Part shown: positions 32,576 through 44,309 of the stretch, piece by piece
How the letters are laid out: each line of letters begins with the position of its first letter
Numbering within the stretch: the stretch's first letter is position 1
NCBI RefSeq assembly: GCF_037176765.1
Contig: NC_090021.1
Location: 60,145,453 to 60,209,452 of the forward strand
Origin: Anolis sagrei
Lineage: Eukaryota; Chordata; Lepidosauria; Squamata; Anolidae
Length of the DNA stretch: 64,000 nucleotides
Reading direction: 5' to 3'
Position numbers and translations under genes: made by a program
The notes under the pieces: model-generated
Database searches by the model: none
Seen by the model: the letters and a program-made list of their open reading frames with translations, nothing else
What the model was told of the DNA's origin: nothing

Positions 32576-32824
32576 ACTCCACTTAATATCTGAAACCAGA
32601 TGTATTCTGGATGGTCTGTTGATTTAATGGTGGTTAACTTGTAAAGAACTGCATAGCATGCAGTCACTTTTTAAGATGACACAGATAGTTGTGTTAGCAC
32701 TGTGCATGATGTTCCAAAAGGAGAAAACAGTAAATAGAGTTTCTACTCTACAATCAAGAAAGCAAACAAAAAAATTCCCCAGCTGCAGGAATGCAAGTTA
32801 TGCTGGACCCTGAATGATCACAAT

Positions 32825-33295
32825 ACCATTGTCAAAGGCTTTCATGGCCTCACAACCTCTGAGGATGCCTGCCATAGATGCAAGTGAAACGTCAGGAGAA
32901 AATGCTTCTAGAACATGGCAATACAGCCCAAAGAAACCTACACTTACTTACTTAGGCGATCCCTCGTTGGCCGAGTAGGATAGTCTTCCAGGATCAGTAT
33001 TCTGGTGGGTCCGTAGGTGACTATGGAGCCCTATTCTTTTTTTTTTCTTCTGCATCTTCTCCCACAGTGAGGGCATTGGTTTCCAGGTAGAAGGCGGTCT
33101 CGGTTGGTCTTCCTCTTGGCGTGTTTCTCTCTTTCACCCTCCATTCGTGCCTCTTCAAATTCTGCAGCACTGTTGGTCACAGCTGATCTCCAGCTGGAGC
33201 GCTCAAGGGCCAGGGCTTCCCAGTTCTCAGTGTCTATGAGTTTTTAAGGTTGAAAAAGAAAAAAAAGAAACCTACAACAACCCAGATCATAATAC
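32825..33295 (+). mobile_element. Penelope-like terminal repeat, split by a LINE tail
   Basis: CATTGTCAAAGGCTTTCATG, CTCACAACCTCTGAGGATGC, GATGCAAGTGAAACGTCAGG and TTCTAGAACATGG are the lizard Penelope end. It resumes after the insertion with AGAAACCTACAACAACCCAG. Confidence 0.8.
32942..33262 (-). mobile_element. LINE 3' end inserted in the Penelope copy
   Basis: AAAGAAACCTACA (13 bp) occurs on both sides, an excellent target duplication. On the minus strand the insert encodes NWEALALERSSWRSAV, KRKTNRDRLLPGNQCPHCGR, a LINE C-terminal pattern with a CxxC finger start, and ends in TAAGTAAGTAAG at 32942, a microsatellite tail. The clade is not certain. Confidence 0.65.
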
Positions 33296-33754
33296 CCTTT
33301 TATGTTTCTTTTTCATATCTTCCAGCATTCCTGGGTGCAGGCAGTTGTATAGCTGTAGTTCATTAGTTTAGCTTCAAAATGCTTACAATGAAAAGTAACA
33401 TCAACATTTGTACAAAAAAACCCAAACCTCTGTAGCCCAAAGAAGTATGATGACTAATGTAGATATTCTTAGGGTTGATTTCAATCTAAAAGCTCCTAAT
33501 ACTTCTGTTACACTCTTTTTTTCACCTTTAAAGAGTTGATTTTTGTTGTTCTTTTCCCCATCACACCTCAGAACAGCCATTCTTTCATAGATGACATGTC
33601 ACAACAATAAAATATGATTTTGTGATGGGTTTCATAACCATGAAATACTGCTTTTAAAACTAGCTGTCAACTGAAGAGTGTGAAATCCCTTATGAATACT
33701 GTAGCAAAGTATACCCTTTCTTTTGCTATAATACTATTAAAGCCATAGTCGTTT
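33296..33754. other. No gene or named repeat seen
   Basis: Nothing recognised. Confidence 0.35.
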
Positions 33755-34497
33755 GCTTAGATTTATAGTTCACCTACAATCAAAGAGCATTCTGAACTCC
33801 ACCAATGATGGAATTGAACCAAACATGGCACACAGAACTCCCATGACCAACAGAAAATACAGGAAGGGTTTGCTGGACATTGACTTTGAGTTTTTGAGTT
33901 GTGGTTCACCTACATCCAGAGAGCAATTTGAACTCAAACAATGATGGATCTGGACCAAACTTGGCATGAATACTCAATATACCTAAATGTGAACACTGGT
34001 GGAGTTTGGGGAGAATAAACATTGACATTTGAGAGTTGTAGTTGCTGGAATTTATAGTAAATTCAAACAATAAAAAAGCAATAAAAAAGCATTCTGAACC
34101 CCACCAATCAGGCATGTAGCCGAAATTCTCATGGTGGTCCGCGAGAAGGCCTTATTGGTACATTATTTAAACTGTTATGTTTATTCATATCATGATCTGA
34201 TCACCATACTCAATATACATGGGGGTATTGGGGTAACGATACAAAAAGTTTGCTAGGGTAGACCCTCTTTCACTCAGACTCAGCCCCCCCCCCCCCTGAA
34301 TCAAACTCAGCTCCCCCAAAACAAAATCCTGGCTACAGGCCTGCCACCAATGATAGAATTGGGCCAAACTTCCCACATAGAACTCCCACGGCCAACAGAA
34401 AATACTGTGTTTTCTGATGGCCTTTGGCATCCCTCTGACACCTCATCGTAACCCCCCCCCCCCCCGAGGGTCCCAATCCCCAGGTTGAAAAACACTG
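33755..34497 (-). mobile_element. Non-autonomous hAT (22402 family), carrying another hAT
   Basis: TTTATAGTTCACCTACAATC, CATTCTGAACTCCACCAATG and later TCCCCAGGTTGAAAAACACTG at the right end match the reverse of the 22402 element. The left (URR1-like) end is missing. Interrupted at 34109-34343. Open frames here follow the repeat and are not genes. Confidence 0.85.
34109..34343 (-). mobile_element. Small hAT (CAGGCATGTAGCC type) nested in a hAT
   Basis: The 235-bp element has CAGGCATGTAGCC / GGCTACAGGCCTG ends and a perfect 8-bp duplication CCACCAAT (34101-34108, 34344-34351). Contains C/T-rich GCCCCCCCCCCCCC tracts and TTATTCATATCATGATCTGA. Reverse of the copy at 54640. Confidence 0.92.
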
Positions 34498-35025
34498 CTC
34501 TAGATAGACACCACTTCTATGGGATACTTTACTTTCCCTCTCAATCCTGTTACTATAGAGAAGATCCAAGGCATCATTCTAACTTCCCTATCGTTCGTTT
34601 AAAAAAAGGAAGAAAAAAGTTTAAAAGCTAGCAATAGTGCAATTCGAAAGCCCAGGTTGCTATGAAGGAGAAAATGCAGCAAAAGCAAAGTGCTGATATC
34701 TTACAATTGCTCTATTCCTTAGGATTATATAAATTTAAAATAATTACAGTTCCAGGCTCCTGCAGAAGGATTTTGTAAAAGAAGTGGAGCAAAGGAGGCC
34801 ACCCAGAGGAACGCCCATTACTCCATATCACTGAAACAATTCAGAACAGACAAATCCTATCCCACAAGTTTTTAAGTGCTTTCTCCCATTTCCAGGTGCA
34901 TCAGGAGCTCAAAAGACAATTTCTCAAATTTCTGCAATTAGTGAAATTATGAGAATTGGATTTTGACAAGTTAAAAAGATGGGTAAGAATGGAGAAATCA
35001 ATCAATGGGTGGGAATATTACTTGT
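34498..35025. other. No gene or named repeat seen
   Basis: Nothing recognised. Confidence 0.35.
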
Positions 35026-35097
35026 GTTTAAAACAGGCATGTCTAAAGTCCAGCCTGGGGGCCAATTGCTACCCCTGTTCAGATTTCCGCTGGCCCT

Positions 35098-35195
35098 CTC
35101 CCTCCCTCCCTCCTTCCCTCCCTCCCTTGCTTCTTTCCTTTCTCCCTCCCTTTTCTGACTTCCTTCTTCCCTCCCTCCCTTTCCTTCCTTCCTGT
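35098..35195. repeat. Polypyrimidine tract (CCCT/CTTC)n
   Basis: Almost pure C/T over about 100 bp inside the hAT. Compare the polypurine tract in the related element at 44310. Confidence 0.9.
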
Positions 35196-35602
35196 AGCTC
35201 ATGGCCCTGGAAAAAGTTGGCGGGTCAACAGGAGAGAGAGATTGTGTCCTCCTGTGTCCCTTCACCCCGATTAAGTACTCACCTTCTCCTCGGATGGCTC
35301 CAGCCTCAGGCATCCCATCCCAGTGGCCACTTGTCTCTCTGGCTCTCCTACCACAATTTTTCTTAATTTCTTTGCAAAGGAAGGCTCCCCAATTGCCTTG
35401 CTTGCCCCAGGTGCTCGCTGCTGCTGCTTGTGCATGGCTGGGGAAAGTGGCCCTTGAAGGCTGAGCGCCTGCCTGGCTTTCTTCCCTTCTCTGCCCTGGC
35501 TTTGCCCCACATCACCATCCCACGTTTTCCAAAAAGGCTACCTTTACCTGCGGCTCCCCTCGGAAAGGAAATAGGAGAGCTGGGTGGCAACTATAAGCCT
35601 CC

Positions 35603-36222
35603 TGGGTTGTTGTAGGTTTTTTGGGCTGTATGGCCGTGTTCTAGAAGCATTATCTCCTGACATTTCGCCTGCATCTGTGGCAGGCATCCTCAGAGGTTGT
35701 GAGGTCTGTTGGAAACTAGGCAAGTGAGGTTTATAAATCTGTGGAATGTCCAGGGTGGGAGAAAGAATTCTGTTTGAGGTTGGTTTGAATGTTTCAATTG
35801 GCCACTTTGATTAGCATTTGATGGCCTGACAGTTTTTAGGTGTGGCTTGTTACTGCCTGGGGAATCCTTTGTTGAAAAGTGATTAGCTATTCCTGATTGT
35901 TTCTTGTCTAGAGTTCCCCTGTGTTTGAGGGCTGTTCTTTATTTACTGTTATAATTTTAGAGTTTTTTAATACTGGTAGCCAGATTTTGTTCATTTTCAT
36001 GGTTTCTTCCTTTCTGTTGAAATTATCCACATGCTTGTAGATTTCAATGGCTTCTCTGTGTAGTTTGACATGGTAGTTGTTAGAGTGATCCAGCATTTCT
36101 GTGTTCTCAGATAATATGCTGTGTCTAGGTTGGTTCATCAGGTGCTCTGCTATGACTGACATCTCTGCTTGAAGTAGTCTGCAGTGCCTTTCATGTTCCT
36201 TGTTTTGCCCAAACACAAATCA
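35603..36222 (-). mobile_element. Penelope-like element 3' part with GIY-YIG domain end
   Basis: On the minus strand, 36216-35908 reads EHERHCRLLQAEMSVIAEHL, NTEMLDHSNNYHVKLHREAIEI and KMNKIWLPVLKN. This is the C-terminal half of the GIY-YIG endonuclease domain that marks Penelope-like retroelements (EH...ILD...Y..R..EAIEI). The terminal repeat segment TTGGGCTGTATGGCCGTGTT lies at 35603-35720. 5'-truncated. Confidence 0.85.
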
Positions 36223-36395
36223 AATACCTTGGTTGAATTTGTTCTTCATTTTATATCCTGTATTGTTCTTTCATTTTTTGCACTACAAATAAGACATATG
36301 CAGTTTGCATAGGAATGCATTCATGGTTTTTTTTTCTCCCCCAAACTATAGCCTGGGCCTCAGCTTTAAAGGTTTGGACACCCCAGGTTTAAAGG

Positions 36396-36915
36396 GAAAG
36401 GATTTAAAAAAAGAAATAAAGAAAATAAAAGGAGGTCTATTGATTTCAACAATGGAATACTGGAAAAAATGGCAAAATAAATTCCCAATAAATAAAATAG
36501 AAATGCTCCCAATAGGAGTAATAGACAACAAAAATGAACAAGAAATATGTGAAATTGATAAAAAATATGAAACAAAATGGAATGATAAAAATTGATGTTC
36601 TATTAAAACCCAATGGAACAATAGAATGGGCTTAGTTAGATAAGTGCAGACGAAGTAACTGGTTACTACGGCATGGAATGACTCATATCATCTTAAAATG
36701 GAAGAGAAAGGAAAACCCAGAAGCAGACTTAGACCAAAATTTAAAATGCAAAATAGGGAACGCGAAAGGAATTGTGAGATTTATATATAATAAAAAAATT
36801 GAAAAGCAACATAACTTGAAACACTTTGATAGAGGTATGGAAAGATGAATAAAAGAGCAATGAGAAGGTGATCAAGAATTGGATAAAATCAGTAAAAACA
36901 TTAAACACCTAAGGA
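36396..36915 (+). mobile_element. LINE ORF2-like fragment (probably L1)
   Basis: Coding-like, Lys/Asn-rich text across frame changes: STMEYWKKWQNKFPINKIEM, LPIGVIDNKNEQEI, then KCKIGNAKG-, RFIYNKKIEKQHNLKHF-type strings. The composition and the WKKWQNK motif fit an L1 ORF2 C-terminal region, but I cannot confirm the family. Confidence 0.45.
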
Positions 36916-36918
36916 TTA

Positions 36919-37205
36919 ATCAATCAACATCAGCTAACACCTCCCAACAAAGGATCTTCCAGACAGCAACCAGCCAGGCTTTGAAGCTGCAAGGCAATTG
37001 AATGCTAATCAAGGTGGCCAATTGCGAGATTCACACTTGCCTCAGACAGGTTTTCTTTCTCCCACCTGGACATTCCACTTGCCTAGTTTCCAACAGACCT
37101 CACAACCTCTGAGGATGCTTGTTAAAGATGTGGGTGAAATGTCTGGAGAGAATGCTTCTGGAACATGGCCATACAGCCCAGAAAACTCACAGAAACCCAG
37201 ATCAC
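36919..37205 (+). mobile_element. Penelope-like terminal fragment
   Basis: TCAGCTAACACCTCCCAACA, TAATCAAGGTGGCCAATTGC, CCTAGTTTCCAACAGACCTC, ACAACCTCTGAGGATGC and ATGGCCATACAGCCCAGAAA follow the Penelope 3' end in forward orientation, opposite to 35603. Confidence 0.82.
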
Positions 37206-37921
37206 ATCTACTTTGGGCCAATTTTCTGTGTAGTTCTTCCCCTAATAACTTAGTACTGTTGCTGATTTTAGTGTGCATAAAGGGAGGGTTGCCAGCAAAG
37301 CTTGTTCTCACAGGGAAAGTACACAGGACTGTCATGGGATTCTTCTTCGTGGCCAATCTCAAATAGGATGGCCATGGGAATTCTTGCCCCACTTTTTGCC
37401 AGGGTCAATAGTTCAAGCATCCCTTTGATCTCTGTGGCAAACAGCAGCCTCTCCTGATGTTGTGTATTCCTTGGAGCTGTCAGCTTCAGTGAACCCTTTC
37501 CATGTCACAGGCAGGATTTATAGCCTTTTCCCTGCTTCACTGGCCCCTGTTGCATTGACCATGAAGTGGCTTTTAATGCTTGGAACAAGCAACATTTATC
37601 TAGGCTCTCAGCAAAACAGCCATTTAAATGGCTTTTAACAAGCTATTTACCTTGTCATTTAAGTGCTTCTCCAGCATTAAGCCAATGGGTAACCACAGGC
37701 TGGTGTGAGTGCACCTATGTACACTCACCCATGCACACACGCACACAAATCATTAATTTTTGTTCCGATGTAGGTGCATACCTAGAGAAAAATACCTAGA
37801 GAAAAATTTCTTTCTGAAATAAAAAAGTATGGTATCATTACCATCATCCTCTTTATCATCCTCTTTATTTGTACTTTGCCTTTGCCCTGAAACCAGGACT
37901 TAAGTCAGGACTACTAGATGG
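37206..37921. other. No gene or named repeat seen
   Basis: Nothing recognised. Confidence 0.35.
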
Positions 37922-38392
37922 GGTTGCCTATGGAAATTGTTCATCGGGTCCAAAATATTGTGACCAGGCTGTTGACTGGGGCTAATTATATGGAATATAT
38001 AACCCCTCTTTGCTGGGAACTAGTCCACTTTGGCCAGGATCAAAGCCCTATATAGTTTAGGTCCAAACTTTCTGAAAGACTGTGTCTTTCTATGGGAACC
38101 TGCCTGAAGGAAGGCTTTCTCTTGATATCCACCACACCACCACAGGCGCATTTGCTAAGGACCCAGGAGAGAGCCTTTGCTGTTGCTGCTCACAGATTGT
38201 GGAATTCCTTCTTGTGGAAGGAAGGTTCGGCTGGTCCCCTCTCTTCTTTTCTTCAGGCAAGCTTTTGGCTAAAAATCCATGTGACAGAGTTTGTGGTAGG
38301 GTAATTTTATTTTTGTTTAAAACATGACCTATGTTTTATATTGTTTTCATCTTGTTTTTAATTACTGTTACTAAAGTTCTATTAAAGCTTTT
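37922..38392 (+). mobile_element. L2-type LINE 3' coding end
   Basis: The order of VHRVQNIV-like, SKLSERLCLSMGTCLKEGFL and LRTQERAFAVAAHRLWNSFL matches the L2 C-terminus at 29193. A TTTATATTGTTTTCATC-type UTR follows. Truncated; meets a reverse L2 tail at 38393. Confidence 0.75.
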
Positions 38393-38600
38393 TATCATTT
38401 ATTTATTTACTCTTTTTGTATCCCACCTTTCTCTACCCTGAAGGGGACTCAAGGTGGCTTTACATATGGCAAATATTCAATGCCTTTGAACAACAAACAG
38501 TTAAAATATATTAAGTTAAGGATGTAAAATTAAAATTAAATGCACATTAAAACATATACAACATTACAATCACTATTAAAAACCATGCTATCCACAATCA
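38393..38600 (-). mobile_element. L2-type LINE 3' tail, reverse
   Basis: ATTTATTTATTTACTC, TATCCCACCTTTCTCTACCC and GAAGGGGACTCAAGGTGGCT are the reverse complement of the L2 3' end, making a tail-to-tail pair with the copy on its left. Confidence 0.75.
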
Positions 38601-38699
38601 TAGAAATAATGTTCTAAATGTATCCTGGTTTTTAAATGGTCTAGGTTGTTGGAGGTTGTAGATATAAATAAACCATTGTTTCTGAACCAAAATATATCC

Positions 38700-39051
38700 T
38701 GCAGTATAATAAAGTGTCACTCGGGCTTGTGTAACAAGTAATTGTATCTTTAATTCCGTTCAAAAGATCGAACAGGGCAACAGTATATATAGCAGTCTTA
38801 AAATATGCTTCATGCCATAGAAATGATCAGGCTTCAGAGAGATGGTAGCCATTTCCTTCCAGAATGTTTCCAGTCAGTGCTCTCTTCACTCTTTGAGGTG
38901 AAAGTGGTAGTTATAACCGTTTGTCTCAGCAGCATGCTAGAGACAGTAGCCAATCAGAACTGTGGCTCTTGGCATGCTCAGCCAATCAGTTGCCGACATA
39001 TGCCTTTCCAGTTAACCCATTACATCATTGCCTTTTTATAAATCCCCCACA
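38700..39051 (-). mobile_element. Solo-LTR-like fossil, reverse
   Basis: The 352-bp block starts TG and ends CA. On the minus strand it has two CCAAT-type boxes (ATTGGCT twice at the U3 side), TATATATA at about 38785 and ATTAAA downstream, the usual LTR order. No target duplication is visible. Family undetermined. Confidence 0.5.
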
Positions 39052-39679
39052 TAGGTTACCCTCCATAAGGAGAAAGGTATTTTAAAAATTAAATTAATGA
39101 ATGGATCAAGTCATCTTAAATTTCTGGCAACCTAGTTGTATCTAGTTGCCTTGGGTGTTTTAAAATGGCTTGTTTCATTCTTCCCATGCTGTTCCTTCCG
39201 TGTGAGATGCACTTAGAGGCTTATATTTCAAAAAAGAAAAAGGAAGGAAAGAAAAGAAACAGAAGGGAGGGCGGGAGGAAGAAAGGAAGGTAGAGTGGCA
39301 CAGTAGGAGAGAAATGAGAACCAGAGATTCATTTTCAAAATCTGGATTTTTAAAAACAAAAGAAATTTTGTTTGGACTTTTAACTCAAGAATTGAGTGGC
39401 ATATTGTCTATGAAGAAAAAATATATTAAAAAGTTTATTTGCAACATTGTGTAGCATATAGGGAAAATAATTTGGAACATTATCCTGCTTTTTCATGTCA
39501 TAGAATTCAGGTCACAATGTGGTAATAAAAAAGTCAAAATACAATACAAGTTATCTTATTATTAGTATTTTAAATATATATAAATGTAATGGAATTTCAA
39601 TCAAACAATTAATTGATTTAATTAATTGCTTAAAATTACTAGCGTTGTTGTTGATCTTATTTTACAATATGTTTACTGT
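39052..39679. other. Repeat-poor, with purine-rich tract
   Basis: GGAAGGAAAGAAAAGAAACA-type purine tract at 39235-39300. Otherwise nothing recognised. Confidence 0.4.
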
Positions 39680-39830
39680 TTCTACATTACAACAGTAGCA
39701 TTCACCAAGAAGGCTATCCTCACCAGAACAGCCTGTGATGTTAATGGGGTTGCTAGCAAGCCTTCCCCCAAGGATCTTAAGACCCTGGCAGGATATTGAG
39801 ATAAGATATTTGAGAAAGTTCTTACCCAGT
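39680..39830 (-). mobile_element. L2-type LINE scrap
   Basis: The minus-strand text YPARVLRSLGEGLLATPLTS and QAVLVR matches EPVRALRSAGEALLSLPPLS of the L2 copy at 29193. Confidence 0.5.
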
Positions 39831-42046
39831 TCCTAACTACAGTGGTCATGTGATTTTTCCCCCTGAACACTCATCTGATTCTCCAGTTGAGCAACTGTGC
39901 AAATCCTTCAGCTAGTGTTACAGTTGTGATTTCAGTTTGTTTTGCTACTCACTGAAGAATTTATGTGACTGTCAGAACATATGATCCACAGCTACAACAT
40001 TCCACTTGCCTTTGCAAATTATCCCTGTTCCTCCCATCCTAATACTAAAATACTCCAGTCCTGGGCAGATCTATCCACAGATTATCTGATTTTAATATAA
40101 TGAATTTCAATTCAATGCAGCAGTCGAATTACATGCAGGCTTCCTGCCCGTGTCAATACATTCCAATAGATGCATAACATGAAAAGGCTGATCAGGTGCT
40201 GTGTGACTCCATTGCCCTGCCTAATTGGCAATACCCAGGGTCCCATAATTTACATGCTTTGTTTACCTTTCTGCAATGTTTCTTGGGAGCCCAAATGGAG
40301 CCTGAGCTGAGCCTGTTTATGTGCCAGTTTCAAAAGCCAAAGACTAACAGGGAGCAATTCAACATATGTGCGGGAATGTCAGAAGCATTTTATACTGAGC
40401 CTTCAAGCTGTCAAAGCTGAGTTTTCAATTTAGTTTGCGGCTTTATCTTGCTCCCGTTTTTGGCAGGGAAAGACGGGAAGCTTACGATCCATCTTGTCAA
40501 TGCTGGAAACTTTCCAAAGTATACAGGTTGAATTATTTAGTTCAGTCAACTATACTGATAGGTTGTATTTTTTTTTCAAGGTGCCTGAAAAGTATGACCC
40601 AAAACTTCAGGGCTGCTCCTGAACCTCAGTATCAAAATAGAGAAACCTTCACCCTGCACCCACACACCTCAAAGCAAAGCGGTGATATTCACATGTGAAG
40701 TTGAGGGTAATGTTATCTGATGACAGAAAGTCTGCAAAATATATGCTGGCCAAGGTTCCCTTCCTTTTCTGATTTGAAGTTCATTTTTCTGCCCAATATG
40801 AACCATCTGTGCTGCCACATCTCCACAGTATAGACCTAGGTATTTATTAAATCTGACATGCTGACAAACAGGCGAATGCTAAGCTCTGACCTTTGCTGCA
40901 AAGGCAACTGAGTTTCTTTAGGTGGTTCAGTACAATGAATCTACCACTTAAAAGTGGACTTCTCTTGCTTTCCATGCCTATAGCCAAACTGTTGATGTCA
41001 AGTTAATGAACAAAAATAAAGTAAAAAATCAATGTTGAGTACAGACCTAGATCATTAATATCCTCCGGTTCTTTACAATTAGCCTAATTAGCCTTTATGT
41101 AGAAACATGCAAGTCTTGTGCTAAAGTAGCAGCCTGGAAGGGTAAAAGATAGTTAATTATATGAGGGAGGAATAATAATGTTAGTTGGAAAGCTCAGATG
41201 ACACCAATGGACTGCAGGGATGGCTTACCATAAAGGTGGAATGGCAGATAGTCCTCCCCATTGGTCAAGGTGCCCAAGACTGGCCAAGTTTGTTGATACC
41301 AAAGGAGGGGAATTGTCTTGCATGTACTGTCCCTCCTCCAATAAAAAAACCAGAACAATACAGTTAAAATATACAAGAGTTCTGCCATTTTATGATCTCG
41401 CAGGTCAGCCAAGGTGGATGGAGCTTCTAGGAGTTGGTCCCAAACACCTGGAGGACCAAAGATTCAAAACCCTCCAATCTGCACTTGAAGGTATGGTGGA
41501 CAGACCCATGCATGCCTAAACAGTGTAGCCTATATAAGCACAGGCCAAACAATTAAGGACTTCATCACATGCAATAAAATCAGCGTTTCTATACATTTAA
41601 ACTAGTGAGTTCCAGGCATTTTGCCATTTCATTTTTTTCTATGCTTTCTAAGTTGATTGGCAATCGACTTCTTCTTCAATTCCCTGCATAGAGACGTGTA
41701 AAATCGCTCAATTTCCCATGTGATGGAATTTTCCCCTTGCCTGCTTGTAAACATAACGATAATGTCATCATGGAGGGAAGAGTTGAGAAGGGAAAAACAA
41801 CAATCATAAACACTTTACTTATCCCATGGGATGAAGTCCTAAGTCTTAAAAATAATCCAACACTCTCTGCCTCTATAAAGTAAGGCTTGCATATATCTTC
41901 AGTCTGTTGGTTTTAATAGTCTGTTGATATTGATATGCACAACACCAATGCTATGGATATGGGGCAGTATCTAGGGAAGCAGAGAGCAAGTCCCAAGTAA
42001 GAAGATCCATTGGTAGATCTTGTTACATTAGAAAATACTCAGATTA
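39831..42046. other. Repeat-poor 2.2 kb, possible conserved block
   Basis: No named repeat. 40170-40460 (GCCTAATTGGCAATACCCAG, CCATAATTTACATGCTTTGT) is free of recognised repeats with no coding sense, a candidate conserved non-coding element by inference. Confidence 0.3.
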
Positions 42047-42116
42047 GTCCCCATCTACACTGATTATATAATCCAGTTCAAATTGCATTATATGGCAGTA
42101 TAGATGGGACCTTGGT
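42047..42116. mobile_element. Short MITE
   Basis: TCCCCATCTACACTG at the left against CAGTATAGATGGGACC at the right, with TATAATCCAGTTCAAATTGC between. A shortened relative of the CTTCTACACTG MITEs. Confidence 0.65.
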
Positions 42117-43712
42117 TGAGGCTGACAAGATCTGATCAATCCTTGCTTTTCTTCAGCAAGATTGAAAGTCATTACATTCCAATGGATAAGCATGTCAGAC
42201 TGTTGGAAATGACAACCTTCTTCAAGCCTTCTCCAGTAATGTTTATCTATGATCCTGTTGCTCACTTTTTTCCTGTATGTATGTTCTGGTATGCAGCTTC
42301 CTTTACTCTATAGTTCCTGAGAAGTTATAAAAGGGGCAGCAGATCACATGCTCTTTTCTCTCTCCTTTTTTTGGCTATGTGATCTGTTGATAGCTGTTTT
42401 ATTACAAGAGAGATGTCCAGCTGACACAGGGAACCATCTCAAAAAAAACAACAACCCGGAAGCTGCATTAAATTTTGTACATGTGTATGCTGAACACATG
42501 TAGGTTGTGAGTAAACTAAATGCTATTTTTTATAATCAAAGTCTACTTCGTTTTGTCTCTTGAGTGCATGATATAAAACAAGTTGTTTTGTGGGAGAGTA
42601 TATATTTTGGGGTAACTAAAAACACTTCTAAAACTCTACTGTTTTTATGCAATGGCAAATCTCTGTGTTCCTAACATATCAGAGATAACAGGTTATTCAG
42701 TCTAACAACTGAAACCATTGCCTTGCATAATTGTATCTGGTTGAATACTACAAAAGAAGATTCTACTGGCTGTTCTCTGAAAGATCATGCTTTTCTAAAA
42801 AGTTATGCTTTCCAAAAGGTATTTTTCCAAAAGCTTATAAATGCAATTTTCCAAAATAGACTATGACTTGGAAGGACTAATTCCACACTTTTGATGGTTG
42901 AGAACAGCTGGATTTTATATTATAAAAGTGGAGTATCAACTATTTTGGGAGCATTCCAGCAGCTCATGGGAGGGTCTCAGGAACTTGAAACTATGTCAGT
43001 TCCTGGCAGAGTGTACTTTAAATATCTCCATCCTACTCCCTTTTTCCATTTTGAGACTGTAACCAGATGCAGAATCCATGACTTAAACATTAGCTACACC
43101 CATCATTTAAAAAACTCACTTTGCTTACTATCTTGCCCAATTAACTCCCTGCAACAAACTGATATCTTGCCATTGAAAGGAAAACTCATCAATAGTCCCT
43201 GATTATGCCATGGTCTCCTCACTTACCACGTGTGATGATTTGGGATATGCTTCTGTATCTGTATGCTAACACAGAATTGATGTCAGCGGTGGAGGGATGT
43301 CTTACCCCTCCACTCTTTCCCACTACACCTCAGATTAATGCATACGTTAAAAATAAATAAATTAAACTTCTCTGGAATTGCAAAGTTGCTTTAACAGGTT
43401 TTTTTAAAATCCAGAGCTCTGGAACTGTGAGAGGGTGAAGTTATACCTTAACCAAGAAATGTGGCTGCAGGATCCTGGACCGCCAAAGTATTGCAGTTGT
43501 GCAATGCTTGGAGAAGGGTAATCGTGGGAGTCACCACCCTGGTAAGCAACTGCTATCCCTGATTGCATGAATGCCGCAAGTGCTAAAGTTCATATTGTTT
43601 TGGATGTTGTTTTTTTAAATAAATAAATAAATAAAAATATTCTAAGCAATCTCAAACCCTATTCTGGGAGAAGCTGGGATATACATTCAACAAGTAAATG
43701 AATAAATGAACT
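42117..43712. other. No gene; small LINE tail at right edge
   Basis: Mostly unrecognised. (AAAT)n at 43617-43637 and TCTGGGAGAAGCTGGGATAT at about 43663 resemble a decayed L2-type 3' tail. Confidence 0.35.
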
Positions 43713-43964
43713 ATTTAGAACAGGCATGGGCAAACTTTCTAACTTGGGGGCCACATGGTGGGCCATAGTGGGGTGGGCGGGCCAGGAAGGGGTTCTCTCC
43801 AAGTGCCCTCCCTGCCCTTTCCTCCCCTTTTCTTTTGGAGGCAAAAGATGAAGGAAAGATGGGAAACGTTTGGATCCCAAAAGATTTAGCATTTGTCAGG
43901 ATGAGATGGTGTAAAGGAGAGAAAAATCATATCCATTAGACCCTATATTTCCTACTCTTGATAT

Positions 43965-44308
43965 AGAATCCTTGAGCTGGAAAAGACCCCCAAGGGCCAT
44001 CCAGTCTAACCTCCTGCCATGCAAGAAGGCACAATCAAAGCACTCCCGATAGACAGCCTTTGTGTAAAAGCCTACAGAGAAGGAGACTCCACCACACTCC
44101 GAGGCAGCCTAGGTCACTCTCCAGCAAGTTCTTTCTAATCTTTTCAGTTGAATCTCTTTCCCTGCCATTTGAAACCATTGCTCCCTTGTGCCCTGGTCTC
44201 TAGACTAGCAAAAAGCCTTCCCTCTCAATGGGACACCATTTGAAATCTTGAAACATGGTTCTCATGTTCCCTCTCTACTGTCTTTTCTCCCAGCTAAACA
44301 TCCCCCAG
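43965..44308 (-). mobile_element. CR1 LINE 3' fragment in hAT
   Basis: GAGCTGGAAAAGACCCCCAA, GGGCCATCCAGTCTAACCTC, AATCAAAGCACTCCCGATAG and TTTCTCCCAGCTAAACATCC are antisense CR1 3' sequence, diverged throughout. Confidence 0.88.
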
Positions 44309-44309
44309 G

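Larger units (their letters stand above)
35034..36386. mobile_element. hAT element (CAGGCATGTC type) carrying a Penelope insertion
   Basis: Left end CAGGCATGTCTAAAGTCCAG, right end AGGTTTGGACACCCCAG. Flanks GTTTAAAA (35026) and GTTTAAAG (36387) fit an 8-bp duplication with one mismatch. Includes a C/T-rich tract (35098-35195) and a GC-rich segment (35200-35600) with several overlapping open frames that look non-genic. Penelope DNA occupies 35603-36222. Confidence 0.7.

Noticed and set aside
35002-35615. Overlapping frames of 60-136 codons
   Set aside because: Located in the GC-rich and C/T-rich body of a hAT; present on both strands without domain similarity.
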